From Neostapfia colusana (taxonomy: Eukaryota > Streptophyta > Magnoliopsida > Poales > Poaceae), in the NCBI GenBank assembly GCA_030760725.1, contig JASWHV010000003.1, positions 113,368,153-113,432,152 of the forward strand: a stretch of DNA of 64,000 bases, in the 5' to 3' direction. Position 1 is the stretch's first letter, and each line of letters begins with the position of its first letter. The position numbers were made by a program, and so were the translations under genes. Below the pieces are notes generated by a model. It had not been told where the DNA came from. It did not search any database and saw only the letters and a list, made by a program, of their open reading frames with translations. Below, piece after piece: positions 13,103-25,218 of this stretch.

Positions 13103-14175
13103 TTTTGGAGGCCGGGGAACACGCTGGTGGAACTTGCTAGAGCTGCCGGTGACCGGAAATACCCCGACGACATGCGGCGGCTACTGGAAGCGTTCGGCGC
13201 CGTTGGCTGACCTTCCTAGACCCCATACACTTGACCAACCCACGCTAAAGCACCCTGGACGCTTAGGGCAGACCGACACGGCATCAAACTAGCTCGGGAG
13301 TGGCGGCAACGGAGGTTTCACCGTGCGCCCGATCGGCTCCGCCGTGAACAAGTTCGGAATAGCTCGGAATAGGCCTCCCGGAGTCGGTTTCAAGTCCAAG
13401 TTGCTAAAATAAAAATGATCGCCGGCTAGTCCGGCCCCTGTGTGCAAGATTTGAAAAGCTACGGAGGATCGATGAGTGAGAATTTTGGAGATCATTACTG
13501 GACGCTCGGTTTGAAGCCGCCGTAGCAAAATTCACCGTCAATACTTCACGGTTTGGCTTGAGCTTCGGGTGAGAGCAGCACCACCGTAGCGTGCTCCCGT
13601 GACCTTGCTTGCTCGGGTGTGATAGCCGCTGTGGAGGGCTGTCCACGTGAAGCCGACCGCCGGCTTGAGTTAGGTCATGGCGGATGAAACTGTTCTAGGG
13701 CAATATCTTCTCATGTTGATCCTCTCCAACGCCAAAGTTCTGAATTTTAAAGGTGGGCTAGAATTCGAATTTGCCAAATTCAATTTGAATTTGCATAGCA
13801 AATTTGAATTTTGTTTAAATTTGGAATTGCTTCCATTTAATTCCTTTTTTTGAGCCCACCCTACAATGACATGTTTGTCATCCAACTTTTTCCACAAATT
13901 CCAAACTATATGGCTGCATGAGTATTCATAGTTTTTTGGCCACAATGTGTGGTGAGCTTTGAATTTGGAATCTGATTTTTAAACTTCATGCAAATAAATG
14001 TTTAAGTCCATATTGGTTCAACACATTCAAATGAACATGTGAGCCTCATTTTGGATGAACATCCACGTAGCACGTCGCATGAAGAAAAGTTTTAGCAAGT
14101 CCCATTTTTCATGACTTTGACACACATATGAATTCAAAACTCGGTTTATTCATATACATTTCTGGGACTTCTACA
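13103..14175 (-). repeat. LTR fragment of element C (5' end, U3)
   Basis: A minus-strand LTR piece whose tip, TGTAGAAGTCCCAG, is at 14175. It resembles the corresponding part of A's LTR (about 4515-6083); both have an aagtttta(g/a)caagtccca block near the tip. It is broken at 13103 by the tip of element B, so only about 1.07 kb remains here. Its insertion split the integrase gene of element D; bases 14176-14180 (tatgg) are the expected target duplication on this side. Confidence 0.75.
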
Positions 14176-15362
14176 TATGGATGAAGCGGAAAATCGCCAA
14201 CTACGTATCCAAATGTGATACGTGTAGACGAGTGAAGGCAGATCACTTGAGAAAAACAGGGCTATTGCAACCCCTGAAAATTCCAGCATGGAAGTGGGAA
14301 GATGTGAGCATGGATTTCATTGTGGGATTATCCATGACTTCTAACAAGCATGATTCCATTTGGGTAATCATTGACCGGTTAACCAAGTTAGCTCACTTCA
14401 TTCCGGTGCATACCAACTACCATGCCAGCAAGTATGCGGAGTTGTACATTGAAAGAATCTTGTGCTTGCACGGAGTACCCAAGACTAAACCCTCAGATCG
14501 AGGGGCACTGTTTGTGGCTCATTTCTGCGAGCAGTTGCACGCTGCATTGGGTACCAAACTGATTAGAAGCTCCGCTTATCACCCTCAGACAGATGGGCAA
14601 ACTGAGATGGTGAATCAAGTATTAGAAGACATGTTAATAGCGTGTGCCATCCACCATGGTAGCAATTGGGATGATCATCTACCGTTGGTGGAATTCTTGT
14701 ACAAAAATGGCTATCAAGCGAGTATCAAGATGGCACCATATGAGGCTCTCTATGGTCGCAAGTGCCGAACCCCATTGAACTGGTGCGAGTCCGGTGAAAG
14801 GGTCACGTTCGGGATTGATTTGGTGAACGACGCCGAAGAGCGCATTTGGATTATTCAGGCCAACTTGAAGGCCGCCCAATCCCGACTGAAAAATTATGCT
14901 GATAAGAGGCGTAAGCCGCTGCACTTCGATGTCGAGGAACACGTGTTCCTCCATGTATCTCCGTTGAAAGGCGTGCACCGATTTGGCATGAAGGGGAAAC
15001 TCGCTCCCCGATTTATTGGACCCTATGCCATCACTGAGCAGTGCGGACCAGTGGCGTATCGACTAGAACTACCGGCGTCTCTCGCTGGTGTTCACAACGT
15101 TTTCCATGCTTCATAACTCCAGAAATGTCTGAAGTATAGAGCTACTGTTCCCACCGAAGAAATTGGCAAGCTACAACTGGATTTGACTTATGCTGAATAT
15201 CCGGTGGCGGTTATTGATGAGAAGGCTCGGACCATGCGTAACCGAATGCTGTGGTTGTACAAGATACTGTGGAGCAACCACACCGCTGAAGAAGCGATGT
15301 GGAAGAGCGAGGAGTTCCTTCGCTCAAACTACCCGGATTTCATGCCGTCTCATCATGGGTAA
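14176..15362 (+). pseudogene. integrase and chromodomain of element D (truncated, one stop)
   Basis: Plus-strand end of a Ty3/gypsy polyprotein. From the break it reads MKRKIANYVSKCDTCRRVKADH (the CxxC half of the HHCC zinc domain). The catalytic core follows: Asp in SMDFIVGL, Asp in SDRGALF, Glu in QTEMVNQVLEDML. The GPYAI C-terminal domain and a chromodomain-like end (YPVAVIDEKARTMRNRMLWLYKILWSNHTAEEAMW) complete it. A TAA at 15114-15116 splits the ORF within HAS-stop-LQKC; the consensus has a codon there, and the frame continues to TAA at 15360-15362. The N-terminal part (gag to RNase H) is absent because element C inserted at 14175. Function, from the family: inserts the cDNA into the genome; the chromodomain guides it to heterochromatin. 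Confidence 0.85.
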
Positions 15363-15413
15363 TTCCTCGTGCATCTTCGTCTCTTCTTTTATAATCTCAG
15401 GACGAGATTCTTT

Positions 15414-15427
15414 TAAGGAGGGAAGGA
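15414..15427 (+). promoter_or_regulatory. polypurine tract of element D
   Basis: aaggagggaagga lies directly before the LTR start TGTAAAAGCC. This is the expected primer site for plus-strand DNA synthesis and fixes the LTR boundary. Confidence 0.85.
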
Positions 15428-16810
15428 TGTAAAAGCCTAAGAACTGACTTACTAAAATGTTGATCACATCACCACACCACAGCTCATTTGGTGGATAGCT
15501 CATGAACATTTGTAAAGAGCAAGTAAACATCATCAAGAGGGGGATTAGAGGAAAAACCCATAACTTCAAAAAGTAGGAGTTCATACACATAAACATGAGA
15601 GGCTGAGCTCACCCCTAGACCTTAAATATTCTTGGGAAGACTCAGGCAAAGTTTCATGCAATTCCAAGCCCTTTTGAGCCATTTTTGGGGACATTTGTAA
15701 AAAGGGCTAATGTGAATGCAAATTCGAATTTCAGCTACTTTCATCACTTGGATTCAAAATATGACTTCACATTAAAACCCAGCATATTTTTCTGAGTTAG
15801 TCCACCAATTTTCATCCTCATTGGAGTTCATCTTGTCGGGAGCTAAATTTGCATTAATTCAAAACTGAATTTGAATTTCAAATTCAAATGTGAAGCAAAT
15901 TTAGCCAAACCAACTCCAATTTGAAGAATTTAAATTCATTCCCTGACTTGGTGGTTAAGTCTCCCATTTAAGTGTGAGTAGTTGGGATATTTTCAGCAAG
16001 AATTGGGAAAATGAATTAGAGGGGAGAGGACGGACCCACTGGTCAGATACACAGAGGCAAAACCGGCTCTGTTCTTCGGTCGAACACCGAGAGCTCGCCA
16101 GCGCACGGTGGAACCTCGCCACAATGAAGTCGCCGTGTCACCTCCTGTTCCGGGGATCAGACCGCGCGAAGACGTCTTCTCCACGTCGTTCGACCCCACC
16201 CAGAACCATTTCACCGCTGAGCCCTCCCTTACGCGCACGTATCGCCTCTGTTCTCACCACCCGAGCGACTCACGGCTCTCCACCGTCTCCGCGATACAAG
16301 CGGAGACTCGGTCAATCACCTTCAGCAAAAACACACGCCATCCTCTCCTCGATCTTCTGGTGAACGCCTTCCTCCTTTTCGTTCAGTAGTGAGGGAGTAT
16401 TCTGAGGTTTACCGAATTGCCGTTTGTAGGACCGAGAGCGGGCTCGACTCAAAATTCTTGGTGGTCAGTCCATACCAGCTCATATTCCTTTATCCATACG
16501 TCCTAGACCTTCTAACGGACCTCTAGGATCAACAACTGACGAAAACCATCGACCATGGTGGCTGTTCTTCGAGTTTTTCCGATCGCCACCGTTTTTAACT
16601 CTAGGTCGTCGGTGACGTCCTAGCTCCGCCCGTTTCCATGGCAAAGCAAGTTAATTTTCGTTCTCAGCATGCCACCACAGAGCTGTAGGAGGAAACCGTT
16701 CCAAAAATAGGGCCCTATGTAGCTCGGTCGACATCACCGGAGTTGGAGCCGCCCTTGTCATCGTCCCGAGCATGGTTCCGGCCATTGCCGAGCTTTGGTG
16801 AGTGCACCAA
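15428..16810 (+). repeat. 3' LTR of element D, interrupted at 16810
   Basis: Starts TGTAAAAGCC after the polypurine tract and corresponds, inverted, to B's LTR from its tip. It stops at 16810, where the LTR of the - strand element H begins (TGTCACACC on plus). The text just before the break, ttccggccattgccgagc..., aligns with inverted B text around 11740, so the remainder of D's LTR should lie beyond the right block. Bases 16806-16810, accaa, are the expected target duplication of H. Confidence 0.8.
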
Positions 16811-17130
16811 TGTCACACCCGGTTACTCCGAAGAACAACCGAGTGAATATCACATGTATGCCAGGATCTTTTTCTCATACATGTGATGACAAATAGTGAA
16901 GCATCATTTATTACAAGCCAGGTGTCGAATATAAATATGTCTTACAAAGCATACGTCTCGATGAACGATAATAAGTTCATAACATGTAAATAAAATAGCA
17001 GCGGAATATTATTCTTGTGGGCTCCGTCACAGGCGTTGCCCGGGGGACTCCATGAACCTAGAATCCTTCTTCGGGTCCGAAGTCTTGGTCATTGAACACC
17101 ACATCATTCTCTTGACCTGAGCAGCAATAT
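16811..17130 (-). repeat. 3' end of the LTR of element H (left of the Copia insertion)
   Basis: Minus-strand LTR ending ...GGGTGTGACA at 16811. It aligns with 56953-57270 almost base for base. At 17130 (gcagcaatat) it is interrupted by the Copia element; the text resumes at 26835 with aatataaaccaac, as in the uninterrupted copy near 57270. Confidence 0.9.
17126..17130. repeat. target-site duplication of the Copia element, left copy (aatat)
   Basis: aatat immediately before TGTGAGACC. The identical pentamer follows the 3' LTR at 26835-26839, and removing the element restores the H LTR text seen at about 57270. Confidence 0.9.
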
Positions 17131-18741
17131 TGTGAGACCTATGTGTGCTGAATACATTAGCAATTAGGATAAAAGTTAGCATTAACATTCAAAGTTTTGA
17201 ATATTGCCAAAACATTCTTCTGTGGCAAGGTCCGACAAGTTCTTTGTTAGGTACGCCAAGTGTTGGGAAGGTCCGGAGAGCTCCTGCAAGGTCCGGAGAG
17301 CTTCTATGAGGTCCGGAGCTTGTTTTTAGGGAGCTCCCGTAAAGTTCAACTCGTAGAACTGCAGCGTCTTGTTTTTGCTTTTAACTCGCAATGTTTCAAA
17401 CTTGATTTATGGGAAGGTTTGCTTAGTATTAATTTTCTAAGTTTTTGGTGTGTTTTGGTGGTTATGGCTGTTATCATTTGATATGGTTTGCAACATGCTT
17501 ATGTGACGTGCTCATGTAAGGTGTTGTGGTTTTCGAACTAACGTGAGTCAAGTCGAGGACTTGTGCTCGGAAGAATTGGTTGTTTATTCATGTGCAGGTG
17601 TTGCTTGAGTTCAAGACATGGCTGATGATGGGATCCTTGGACTAGTCTCAGGGAGGAGATGAGGTTCCAACAACCAAGTTCAGGAGGAGCTGTGGTTGAG
17701 TTGATCGGGAGGTCGCGCAGCATGTTTGGATCAAGGGCAGTGCATATGAAGGTTGCGTGTACGTAGTTGGAAGGTGTTTGCACGTGTGCAAGGAGTGCAT
17801 GGACGTGGCAACATTGTTCCAAGGCGTGATGAAGAGAAGTGGACGTAAAGAATTGGTCGGAAAGGTCCAACCGACTAGGTTATGGACTCAGGCTGCGGCT
17901 GAGTCGTGTTTGACTCAAATATGGAAAGTTTTGAGTTGGTTATGATAGGATTTCGTGTGGGTCACGAATTTGAGTTGTATTAGGAATGTTTGGGACGTTC
18001 CTAAGGTGTTTGGAAGTCTTAAGATTGCCTCCATCTGTGTATAGAAGAGTCTTGAGCAGTATTGGAAAGTTACAGTTTGAATCCAAGTAGGAGTAGGAGT
18101 CCTAGTTTGAATTGGATTGGCCATAGAGCTGGTTATATAAGCAAGGGAGGCCAGAGCTCGTGGTGCACGACTTTGGGCTGTTCCTCTTGTGTTTCTATTG
18201 AATAAAGTTCATAGTTTCGAGGAGCTTTTGTGCCTTGTTCGTCCGATTTGTTTTTCGTCAAGTCTTTCTCGCCGAGTTTCTGGACAGACCGACGTTGCTT
18301 CGGTGTTTCATTCATAACTCGAGTTTTACAGATCCGATTGACGTGATTCTTTTTGGGTTGTCTTCACAAATCAATTATCTATCATCTTTGAAATTTTCAC
18401 GAGCTTTGTATATGTATTTTTGGAGATACACGAGTTTCTTTGCAGTGTTGTAGATCTGTTTTATATCAGGTAGAACAGATTGATCTTCGTTTAATGTTTT
18501 GATGGTATCTCAAGTTTTACTTCGTGTTTTCAAGTGATTCTTGTTGCATTAGATCCGTGACTTGATTCTCTACCTCTCTACTTGATTTGTCACGGTTGAA
18601 CACGTTTGAAAATACTTGCACACACGGTTTCTTTAACCGATTGATTTTTTGCTGAGGGGTTTTTGTTGTTTCCGCTGCGAAAAGTTTTAATCTACCATTC
18701 ACCCCCCTCTGGTAGATTTTCACGTGCTCTTCGATCCTACA
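17131..18741 (+). repeat. Copia 5' LTR
   Basis: 1611 bp, TGTGAGACC...CCTACA. It contains three 20-bp-spaced copies of GTCCGGAG at 17271, 17291 and 17311, a TATA-like ttatataag at 18133-18141 and a polyadenylation-like aataaag near 18201. It differs from the 3' LTR by scattered substitutions, a few per cent by eye. Confidence 0.92.
17270..17320. repeat. short tandem repeats with GGTCCGGAG core in the Copia LTR
   Basis: Three copies of GGTCCGGAG at exact 20-base spacing, with a related ggtccga at 17229. TCCGGA is itself palindromic. The same set is at about 25369-25419 in the 3' LTR, where the first copy is mutated to tctgga. Sireviruses are known to carry CGG-rich palindromic repeats in the LTR; a regulatory role is inferred. 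Confidence 0.7.
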
Positions 18742-18743
18742 AT

Positions 18744-18756
18744 TGGTATAAGAGCC
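18744..18756 (+). promoter_or_regulatory. Copia primer binding site (tRNA-Met type, one mismatch)
   Basis: tggtataagagcc lies 2 bases after the 5' LTR. It matches the initiator-Met complement except for A in place of C at the seventh base. Confidence 0.8.
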
Positions 18757-18802
18757 AAGGTGCTCTAATCTTTGTTATTTGCACGTGTTTTGACTAACCA
18801 TC

Positions 18803-21067
18803 ATGGAGAAGTACTCCGCAAAACCTTGTGTGTTCAATGGCATCGATTTTCAGTTTTGGAAGGCGCAGATGGAGGCCTACATACAGGCGCAAGGCTTCGC
18901 CATATGGGAAAAGGTCTACCGGAACTTCGATGTACCACCCAACGATCAAGTTACGGCTGTGAACATGAGAGATGTTGACAACAACAACAACAAGGCTCGC
19001 AACTTGATCATCCAAGGATTGACTCAAAGCGACTTCGACCGTGTTGCACACCTCCGATCTGCATATGATGTTTGGAAAGCTGTTTGTGACTACCATGAAG
19101 GATCCAATACGATCAAGGAGGTAAGGCAAGATATGTTCAAGAAAGAATACATGCGTTTTGAGATGCAACCCGGTGAGTCAATTGACGACCTTTTTGCTTG
19201 CTTTAATAAAATTCTCAGCAACTTGCGTAGTGTCAATGTTAACTTTTCAGATGCTGAAAATGCTAGACAATTGTTAGGAGCATTAGATATGTCAATTTGG
19301 AAGATGAAAGTTACATCTATTCGTGAATCTACTGTCATGAGTTCTCTTACTTTAGACGTGCTTTATTCTAAATTGAAAACTCATGAAATTGACATCATCT
19401 CACGTAAAAATCCCAACAAGTCTATTGCATTTGTTTTGCAACGTGACATGTCTAGTTCTAGTCAATCATCATCTAGTGGTGCACTCTCTTTGCTGTCCTC
19501 TCTAACCCTTGAACAGATTGAAGAGTTTCCAGAGGAGGAGCTTGCACTCATCTCTACTCGGTTCTCAAAAGCATTGCGAAATGTGAGAACTAGAAGGAGA
19601 GGAAGCTCCGGACCTCAACGATGTTTTGAATGTGGTAAGACAGGACATTTTCGTACGGAGTGCCCTAACCTTTCAGGTCCGACTTCACGTGAAGAAAAGC
19701 AAACAAGGCCGAAGAAATCGTTTGCAAAGAATAAGAAGAAGAAAGATTTATCAATGCGCAACATAGTGCATAGTATGATCTCTGCACTTCAAGATTTCGG
19801 CTCAAGTGATGTGGACACCGGTAGCGATGAAGATGAAGAAGCTATGGCAAATATGTGCTGCATGGCGAGCAAGTCAAGTTCAAGCTCCGAGGAGGCAGAA
19901 CACAACAGCGACGATGAAAAGGTATGTCCCACTTGCAAAGAAATGTGTGATGCTATTTCTCGTGCCACTGTTATATTAAAGAAAAAGGATAAAAAACTTA
20001 GGAACAATGCTGTTAAAATTGAATCACTAGAATCTGAAATTAATCGTTTAAAAACTTTGATTCCTAGTGATGATTCTTGTTCCTCATGTGATTTAATTTA
20101 TGAACAATTATCCTCTTTAAGAAGTGCACACGCATCTACACTTGATAAACTTGAACTTGAAATTGAAAAGAACAAAGAGCTTGCTGCACTTAATGATAAA
20201 AATTTGAAAGATGCTTGTTGTTCTACAATTGATTTGCATTGTTCTTCATGTGATGATCTGAATAAGAAACTAAATGATGCTATGAATGAGATTTCTATTT
20301 TGAACAATGCTTTACGTGTGCATGAAGTTAAATATTGTTCAAATTGCAAACTAAAAGGAAAAACTTCATGTGAAAACTGCTTTGATCTGTCCAATAAACT
20401 TGATGACATGCATAGGACACTAGATCGGTTTTCTAATGCAAATAAGAACCTAAACTTGCTGCTGAATTTTTCCAAGTCTTGTAATGATAAAACTGGTTTA
20501 GGTTTTAATTCTCATGCTCATTCTAAGGCACACCCACCTAAAGTTGTAAAGTCATTATGAAGCGGTTTGATTCAAACAGCTCCTAGACAAAAAGAGGTGA
20601 TTTTCAAATCTGCAGGAGTACTGTCCCATTCGGGTTCTAATAAACGTGTTGCTTGCTCATCTAAACATGATATTAAGGTTATTTTTCATTGTACCAACTG
20701 TGGTAGAGATGGTCATGTCATGGATTTTTGTTATAGACTAGCTAAACACAATAAGAAACAAAGAATACTTGCTAGATCACATAACAACCAAGCAAAATCT
20801 GCTAGACCGAATGTTCGGAGCTTGCAACCTGCTGCAATGAGTCAAAAACATGCTCCCGGACCTACTGTTTTTTGTGCTACATATAACACATCTTCTAAGT
20901 CAGTAGTTGGGAACAAAAATTTTCGATGTTTGGCTTATAAACCTGCTGTACCTTCTCAGCTTTCGCGTGTTATTCCTGCTGGACATCGTGTGACTCAGTA
21001 CTGGATTCCTAAAAGTCTTTTAACTAACCCCAGTATTGAGTCAACGACGTATTGTGCTGCTGTGTAG
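18803..21067 (+). pseudogene. Copia gag, two in-frame stops
   Basis: The frame starts at the ATG at 18803 (MEKYSAKPCVFNGIDFQFWKAQMEAY, typical Copia gag N-terminus with F/W-rich core). The UBN2-like gag core covers about 1-200. A CCHC knuckle CFECGKTGHFRTEC is at 274-287. A long charged region rich in Lys/Glu/Leu heptads and Cys pairs (about 370-560) is likely coiled coil. The ORF stops at TGA 20558-20560 but the same frame continues, with a second zinc-finger motif CTNCGRDGHVMDFC near 20695, to TAG at 21065-21067 and then directly into protease. The TGA looks like a mutation. The TAG may be a mutation or a gag-pol boundary. Role, from the family: particle protein. Confidence 0.8.
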
Positions 21068-22720
21068 GTTTCACGTTTGAGGAAGGGGGACATTTGGATT
21101 GTGGATTCAGGTTTCTCACGCCACATGACTGGTAACAAAGAATGGTTCTCCTCTCTCTCTTTTGTGTCAGGTGTAGAAAATGTTACTTTCGCCGATAACT
21201 CTTCTACTCCCATAATTGCTAAAGGTTCGGTTAGAGTAAACAATCTCAATCTCTACACTTTGAAAGATGTGGCACTTGCTAAAAATTTGAAATACAACTT
21301 GCTTTCGGTTTCACAATTGCTAGATGAAAATCTAGAGGTTAGCTTTGCTAAAAATTGCTGCAAGGTTGTAGATTCAAAAGGTGAGCTTTTGTTTAACATG
21401 TCTAGGTTTGGAAGAGTTTTTAAAGCTGATTTTGATTTGTCAACTTCTAAGCATCGGTGTCTAGTTGCTAATGATACAAAGGATCTATATTTTTGGCATC
21501 GTAGACTTGGTCACATAGGCTTTGATCATCTCACTCGTGTTAGTGCTCTCGATCGCATACATGGGCTGCCAAAGCTTAAAAGGGACAATGATATTGTGTG
21601 CTCTTCTTGTAGACATGCTAAGTTTGTTGCAGGTTCACATGCTCCTCTCACAATGACCATGACAGCTGAACCGGGACAACTTTTACATCTTGACACAGTA
21701 GGTCCGGCACGTGTTCAATCCTTCGGAGGTAAATGGTATGTGCTTGTGATTGTTGATGATTATTCCAGATATTCTTGGGTTTATTTTATGGCATCTAAGA
21801 ATGAAGCTATTAGTCATTTTAGAACTTTATTTCTTAGATTATTTATTGATCACCCAGGATCATTAAAAGCAATTAGAAGTGATAACAGAACTAAATTTAA
21901 AAACCAATCCTTTGATCACTTTTGTGCTGAAAATGGAATAGATCATCAATACTCTTCACCCTATGTACCACAACAAAATGGTGTCATAGAAAGAAAGAAC
22001 AGGACTTAGTTGAGATGGCTAGGACTATGCTTGATGAATATCAAACTCCTAGGAAATTTTGAGCTAATGCAATTGCAACCGCTTGTTATGTCTCAAATCG
22101 TGTTTTCTTGCGTGCTAAGCTTGGAAAAACCCCATATGAGCTCCGGTTTGGACATAGGCCTAGTGTTACACACTTTAGGGTTTTTGGTTGCAAATGCTTT
22201 GTTAAGAAACATGGTAATCTTGATAAATTTGAAGCTAGATCTGTTGATGGCATGTTTCTTGGTTATCCATCTCATACTAGAGGCTACCGTGTGCTTTTAC
22301 TTGACACTAACAAAATTGTGGAGACATGCGAGGTTTGTTTTGATGAAGCTAGCCCAAGTACTAGCTCCGATATTGCAGGTTCGGATCCATATCCGCAGGG
22401 GGAGAGTATTTTTATTGAAGAAGATGAAGAAGTGGTGCTGCTGCCCGAAAACTCGGAAGTAAATAACGATCAATCTGCTGATTTTGCACCACAACCAGCA
22501 CCAACAGTCACTACTGCTGGTTCGGACCTTCCTCAATCAACAAGCTCTCCTAATCAAAGGTCCAAACATGAAAAAGAAGGTGCTTGTGAAGTGTCTACTC
22601 GCCTCCGAGTACTCAAAAGTCATCCTTCACAACAAATCATTGGAAGCTTGCATGAACGAGTCACTCGGTCCAGGTTTTGCGATCCAAACTCTCATGCTCA
22701 TTCTGCTTTTGTTGCTTCTT
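21068..22720 (+). pseudogene. Copia protease and integrase, frameshifted
   Basis: In frame with gag after the TAG. The protease active site is WIVDSGFSRHMTG (Asp at 21104). The integrase zinc domain HRRLGH...CSSC is at about 21497-21610. The catalytic core has Asp in LLHLDTVGP, Asp in IRSDNRTKF (consensus has G and E where R and K stand here) and Glu in NGVIERKNRT. At about 22005 one base is missing, giving TAG in place of a Leu codon, and the frame moves by one. A TGA at 22060-22062 replaces a Trp codon. The remaining C-terminal part (KLGKTPYELRFGHRPS...) runs on in the new frame. Domain order protease-integrase before RT marks it as Copia. Confidence 0.8.
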
Positions 22721-23660
22721 TTGAACCCAAGAATATATCACACGCACTCACTAATGAATCTTGGATTAATGCCATGCAAGAAGACTTAGAAAAATTTGAA
22801 AGAAATAATGTTTGGAAACTTGTACCTCCACCTCAAGGTCACACATTAATTGGAACTAAATGGGTATTTAAAAATAAGCAAAGTGAGGATGGGGTTGTGG
22901 TTAGGAATAAAGCTAGGTTGGTTGCTCAAGGTTTCACTCAAATTGAAGGTCTAGATTTTGATGAAACATTTGCTTCTGTTGCTAGATTAGAAGCTATAAG
23001 AATTTTATTAGCATTTGCTGCATCTAAAGGTTTCAAGTTATATCAAATGGATGTTAAAAGTGCTTTTCTTAATGGCTACATAGAGGAGGAGGTTTATGTT
23101 AAGCAGCCACCGGGTTTTGAAAATCCAAATTTTCCTAATCATGTTTACAAACTGTCCAAAGCCTTATACGGTCTAAAACAAGCCCCTAGAGCATGGTATG
23201 GTAGGTTAAAAATATTCTTACTTGAAAAGGGGTTTACCATGGGCAAGGTTGATAAAACTCTTTTTGTACTTAAGCATGGCAATGACTCATTATTCGTTCA
23301 AGTGTATGTGGATGATATTATCTTTGGTTGTGCTTCTCATGATCTCGTGTCCAAGTTTTCAGCTATGATGAGTTCAGAATTTGAGATGAGTATGATGGGA
23401 GAACTCACATTCTTTTTGGGGCTGCAATATTCAAGCAAACAAAAGAAGGATTTGTGCATCAAACTAAGTATACAAAGGACCTTCTTAAGCGCTTCAACAT
23501 GGACAAATGCAAGCCTCTACGGACACCAATGGGAACAGCAACAACACTTGAACTTGACGAATATGGTGACCCGGTCGATAAAAAAGAATACAGAAGTATG
23601 ATTGGATCACTTTTGTATCTCACGGCGTCAAGACCGGACATACAATTCAGCGTATGTATT
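22721..23660 (+). pseudogene. Copia reverse transcriptase, frameshifted near its end
   Basis: Conserved Copia RT text: WINAMQEDLEKFERNNVWKLV, KARLVAQGFTQIEGLDFDETFA, QMDVKSAFLNG, YGLKQAPRAWY and the catalytic YVDD at 23305-23316. The frame from 22063 onward stays open to about 23430. There a single-base change shifts it just after FFLGLQ; the continuation VHQTKYTKDLLKRFNMDKC is in another frame from about 23430. Role, from the family: copies element RNA into cDNA. Confidence 0.85.
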
Positions 23661-24230
23661 TGTGCACGTTTTCAAGCTTCTCCACGTGCATCACATCGCC
23701 AAGCCATCAAAAGGATTCTCAGGTACCTACATGGAACTCAAGAATTTGGCATTTTCTTCCTTCTTCCTCAACCGTTTCTTTGAAAGCTTTTTCGGATGCT
23801 GATTTTGGGGGTTGTAGGATTGATAGGAAAAGTCGGTGCTTGTCATTTTCTTGGTAATTCACTTGTTGCTTGGTCCTCTAGAAAACAAAGTTCAGTTGCA
23901 CAATCCACGGCCGAATCTGAATATGTAGCTGCGGCTAGCGCTTGCTCACAAATTCTTTGGATTGTTCAAACACTTAAGGACTATGGGGTTGATTTAGATA
24001 GTGTTCCACTGTTTTATGATAACACTAGTGCAATTTGTATTGCTAAAAAACCCCGTGAAACACTCTAGAACTAAGCACATTGACATTAGGTATCACTTTC
24101 TTCGTGATAATGTTGAAAAAGGAAACATTGTGCTTCACCATGTCGATACGGAACAACAATTGGCTGATATTTTTACAACCTTTGGATTTCACTCGTTTTT
24201 GTTTAATTCGTAGTGAAATAGGGGTTATGC
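23661..24230 (+). pseudogene. Copia RNase H, several frameshifts
   Basis: Pieces in different frames together give the RNase H domain: RYLHGTQEFGIFF, then SSTVSLKAFSDADFGG (first Asp near 23794), then CHFLGNSLVAWSSRKQSSVAQSTAESEYVAAA (Glu), LFYDNTSAICIA (Asp) and RTKHIDIRYHFLRD. Frame changes occur near 23755, 23838, 24050 (within aaaaaacccc) and 24178. The final LDFTRFCLIRSEIGVMHP-like end is reachable only after the last shift. Several breaks fall next to homopolymers. Confidence 0.75.
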
Positions 24231-25218
24231 ATCCTCATGGCTTAAATTGAGGGGGAGTTTTTGAAACTTTGAAAGTCTATGTGTGAATCTAAAACTAAAA
24301 TAATGTGAGCATAGTATTTCATACATATATGACTTTGTGATTCCTTTTACAGGCTGAAAGTTCTTACTACATTACTCATGTTATACGTTTTGTAGTTTTT
24401 GCCATGACTAGTAATTGGAATAATTACTTACACTAAATCTGGTCATGATCGAACTTTCTTGCTGTTTTGAACTTTCTTGCTCACAAGTGCTTTTAATCAT
24501 AAAAAATTAATCAAGTGATCAGCTCACATGTTGAGTTTTCAAATAAAAAATTGAGAAAAGATCAAGAGAATATGCATGCATCGCACTTCTTCTTTTGAGA
24601 TTTCTTATCATTGCACTAAGATATGAACTTGGAAGGAATTGTGTATGACTAAAACCATGTCCTTAAGTTTCTGATTGTCAAATGACATAGGCTTGGCTTG
24701 GTTGGTTAGAATAAGGCTGATGCGGCATATAATCTCTTGCAAATATCATATGATCAACTTTGTGCCTTAAATGATTATGAATAATAAAAATGCAGCAACA
24801 AGTGTCATGTTTTCAGGTTTTGAAATAGTTGAGTAAGGGAGATCATGACTTGCTTAAACTGAAAAATACATTTGATCTCTAGCATGGCTTACACTACTTT
24901 ATGTATCTCATTGATGTGATAGTGTAAGTAACCTGATAGTATGACTTGGATGAGCTTTGTTTTGTATGTATATGTTATTATATGCTTAACATTTAAAAAT
25001 TTCTCCTTTGAACCTTGCTTAATACATTGTCAAAGGGGGAGAAATATGTATAAGGAGAGATTTTTTTACACTTTGCATATGTTATACACTTTCTTCCTTC
25101 TCTGATTTTAAAAAATGGGGAGAAATTAATAAAGGGGGAGAAATGAGTTTTCAAAGCTTTTCAAAACTTTTCATAAGCCAATGTTTGGATTTTAATTGGT
25201 GTTGCCAATGCATTCATC
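24231..25218 (+). other. Copia non-coding region between pol and 3' LTR with repeated purine tracts
   Basis: About 1 kb, AT-rich, no recognisable ORF and no envelope-like gene. It contains purine blocks resembling the polypurine tract at about 24250 (agggggag), 25033 (aaaggggga), 25117 (gggga) and 25131 (aaagggggag), in addition to the terminal one. Multiple tracts are a described trait of Sireviruses. Confidence 0.65.
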
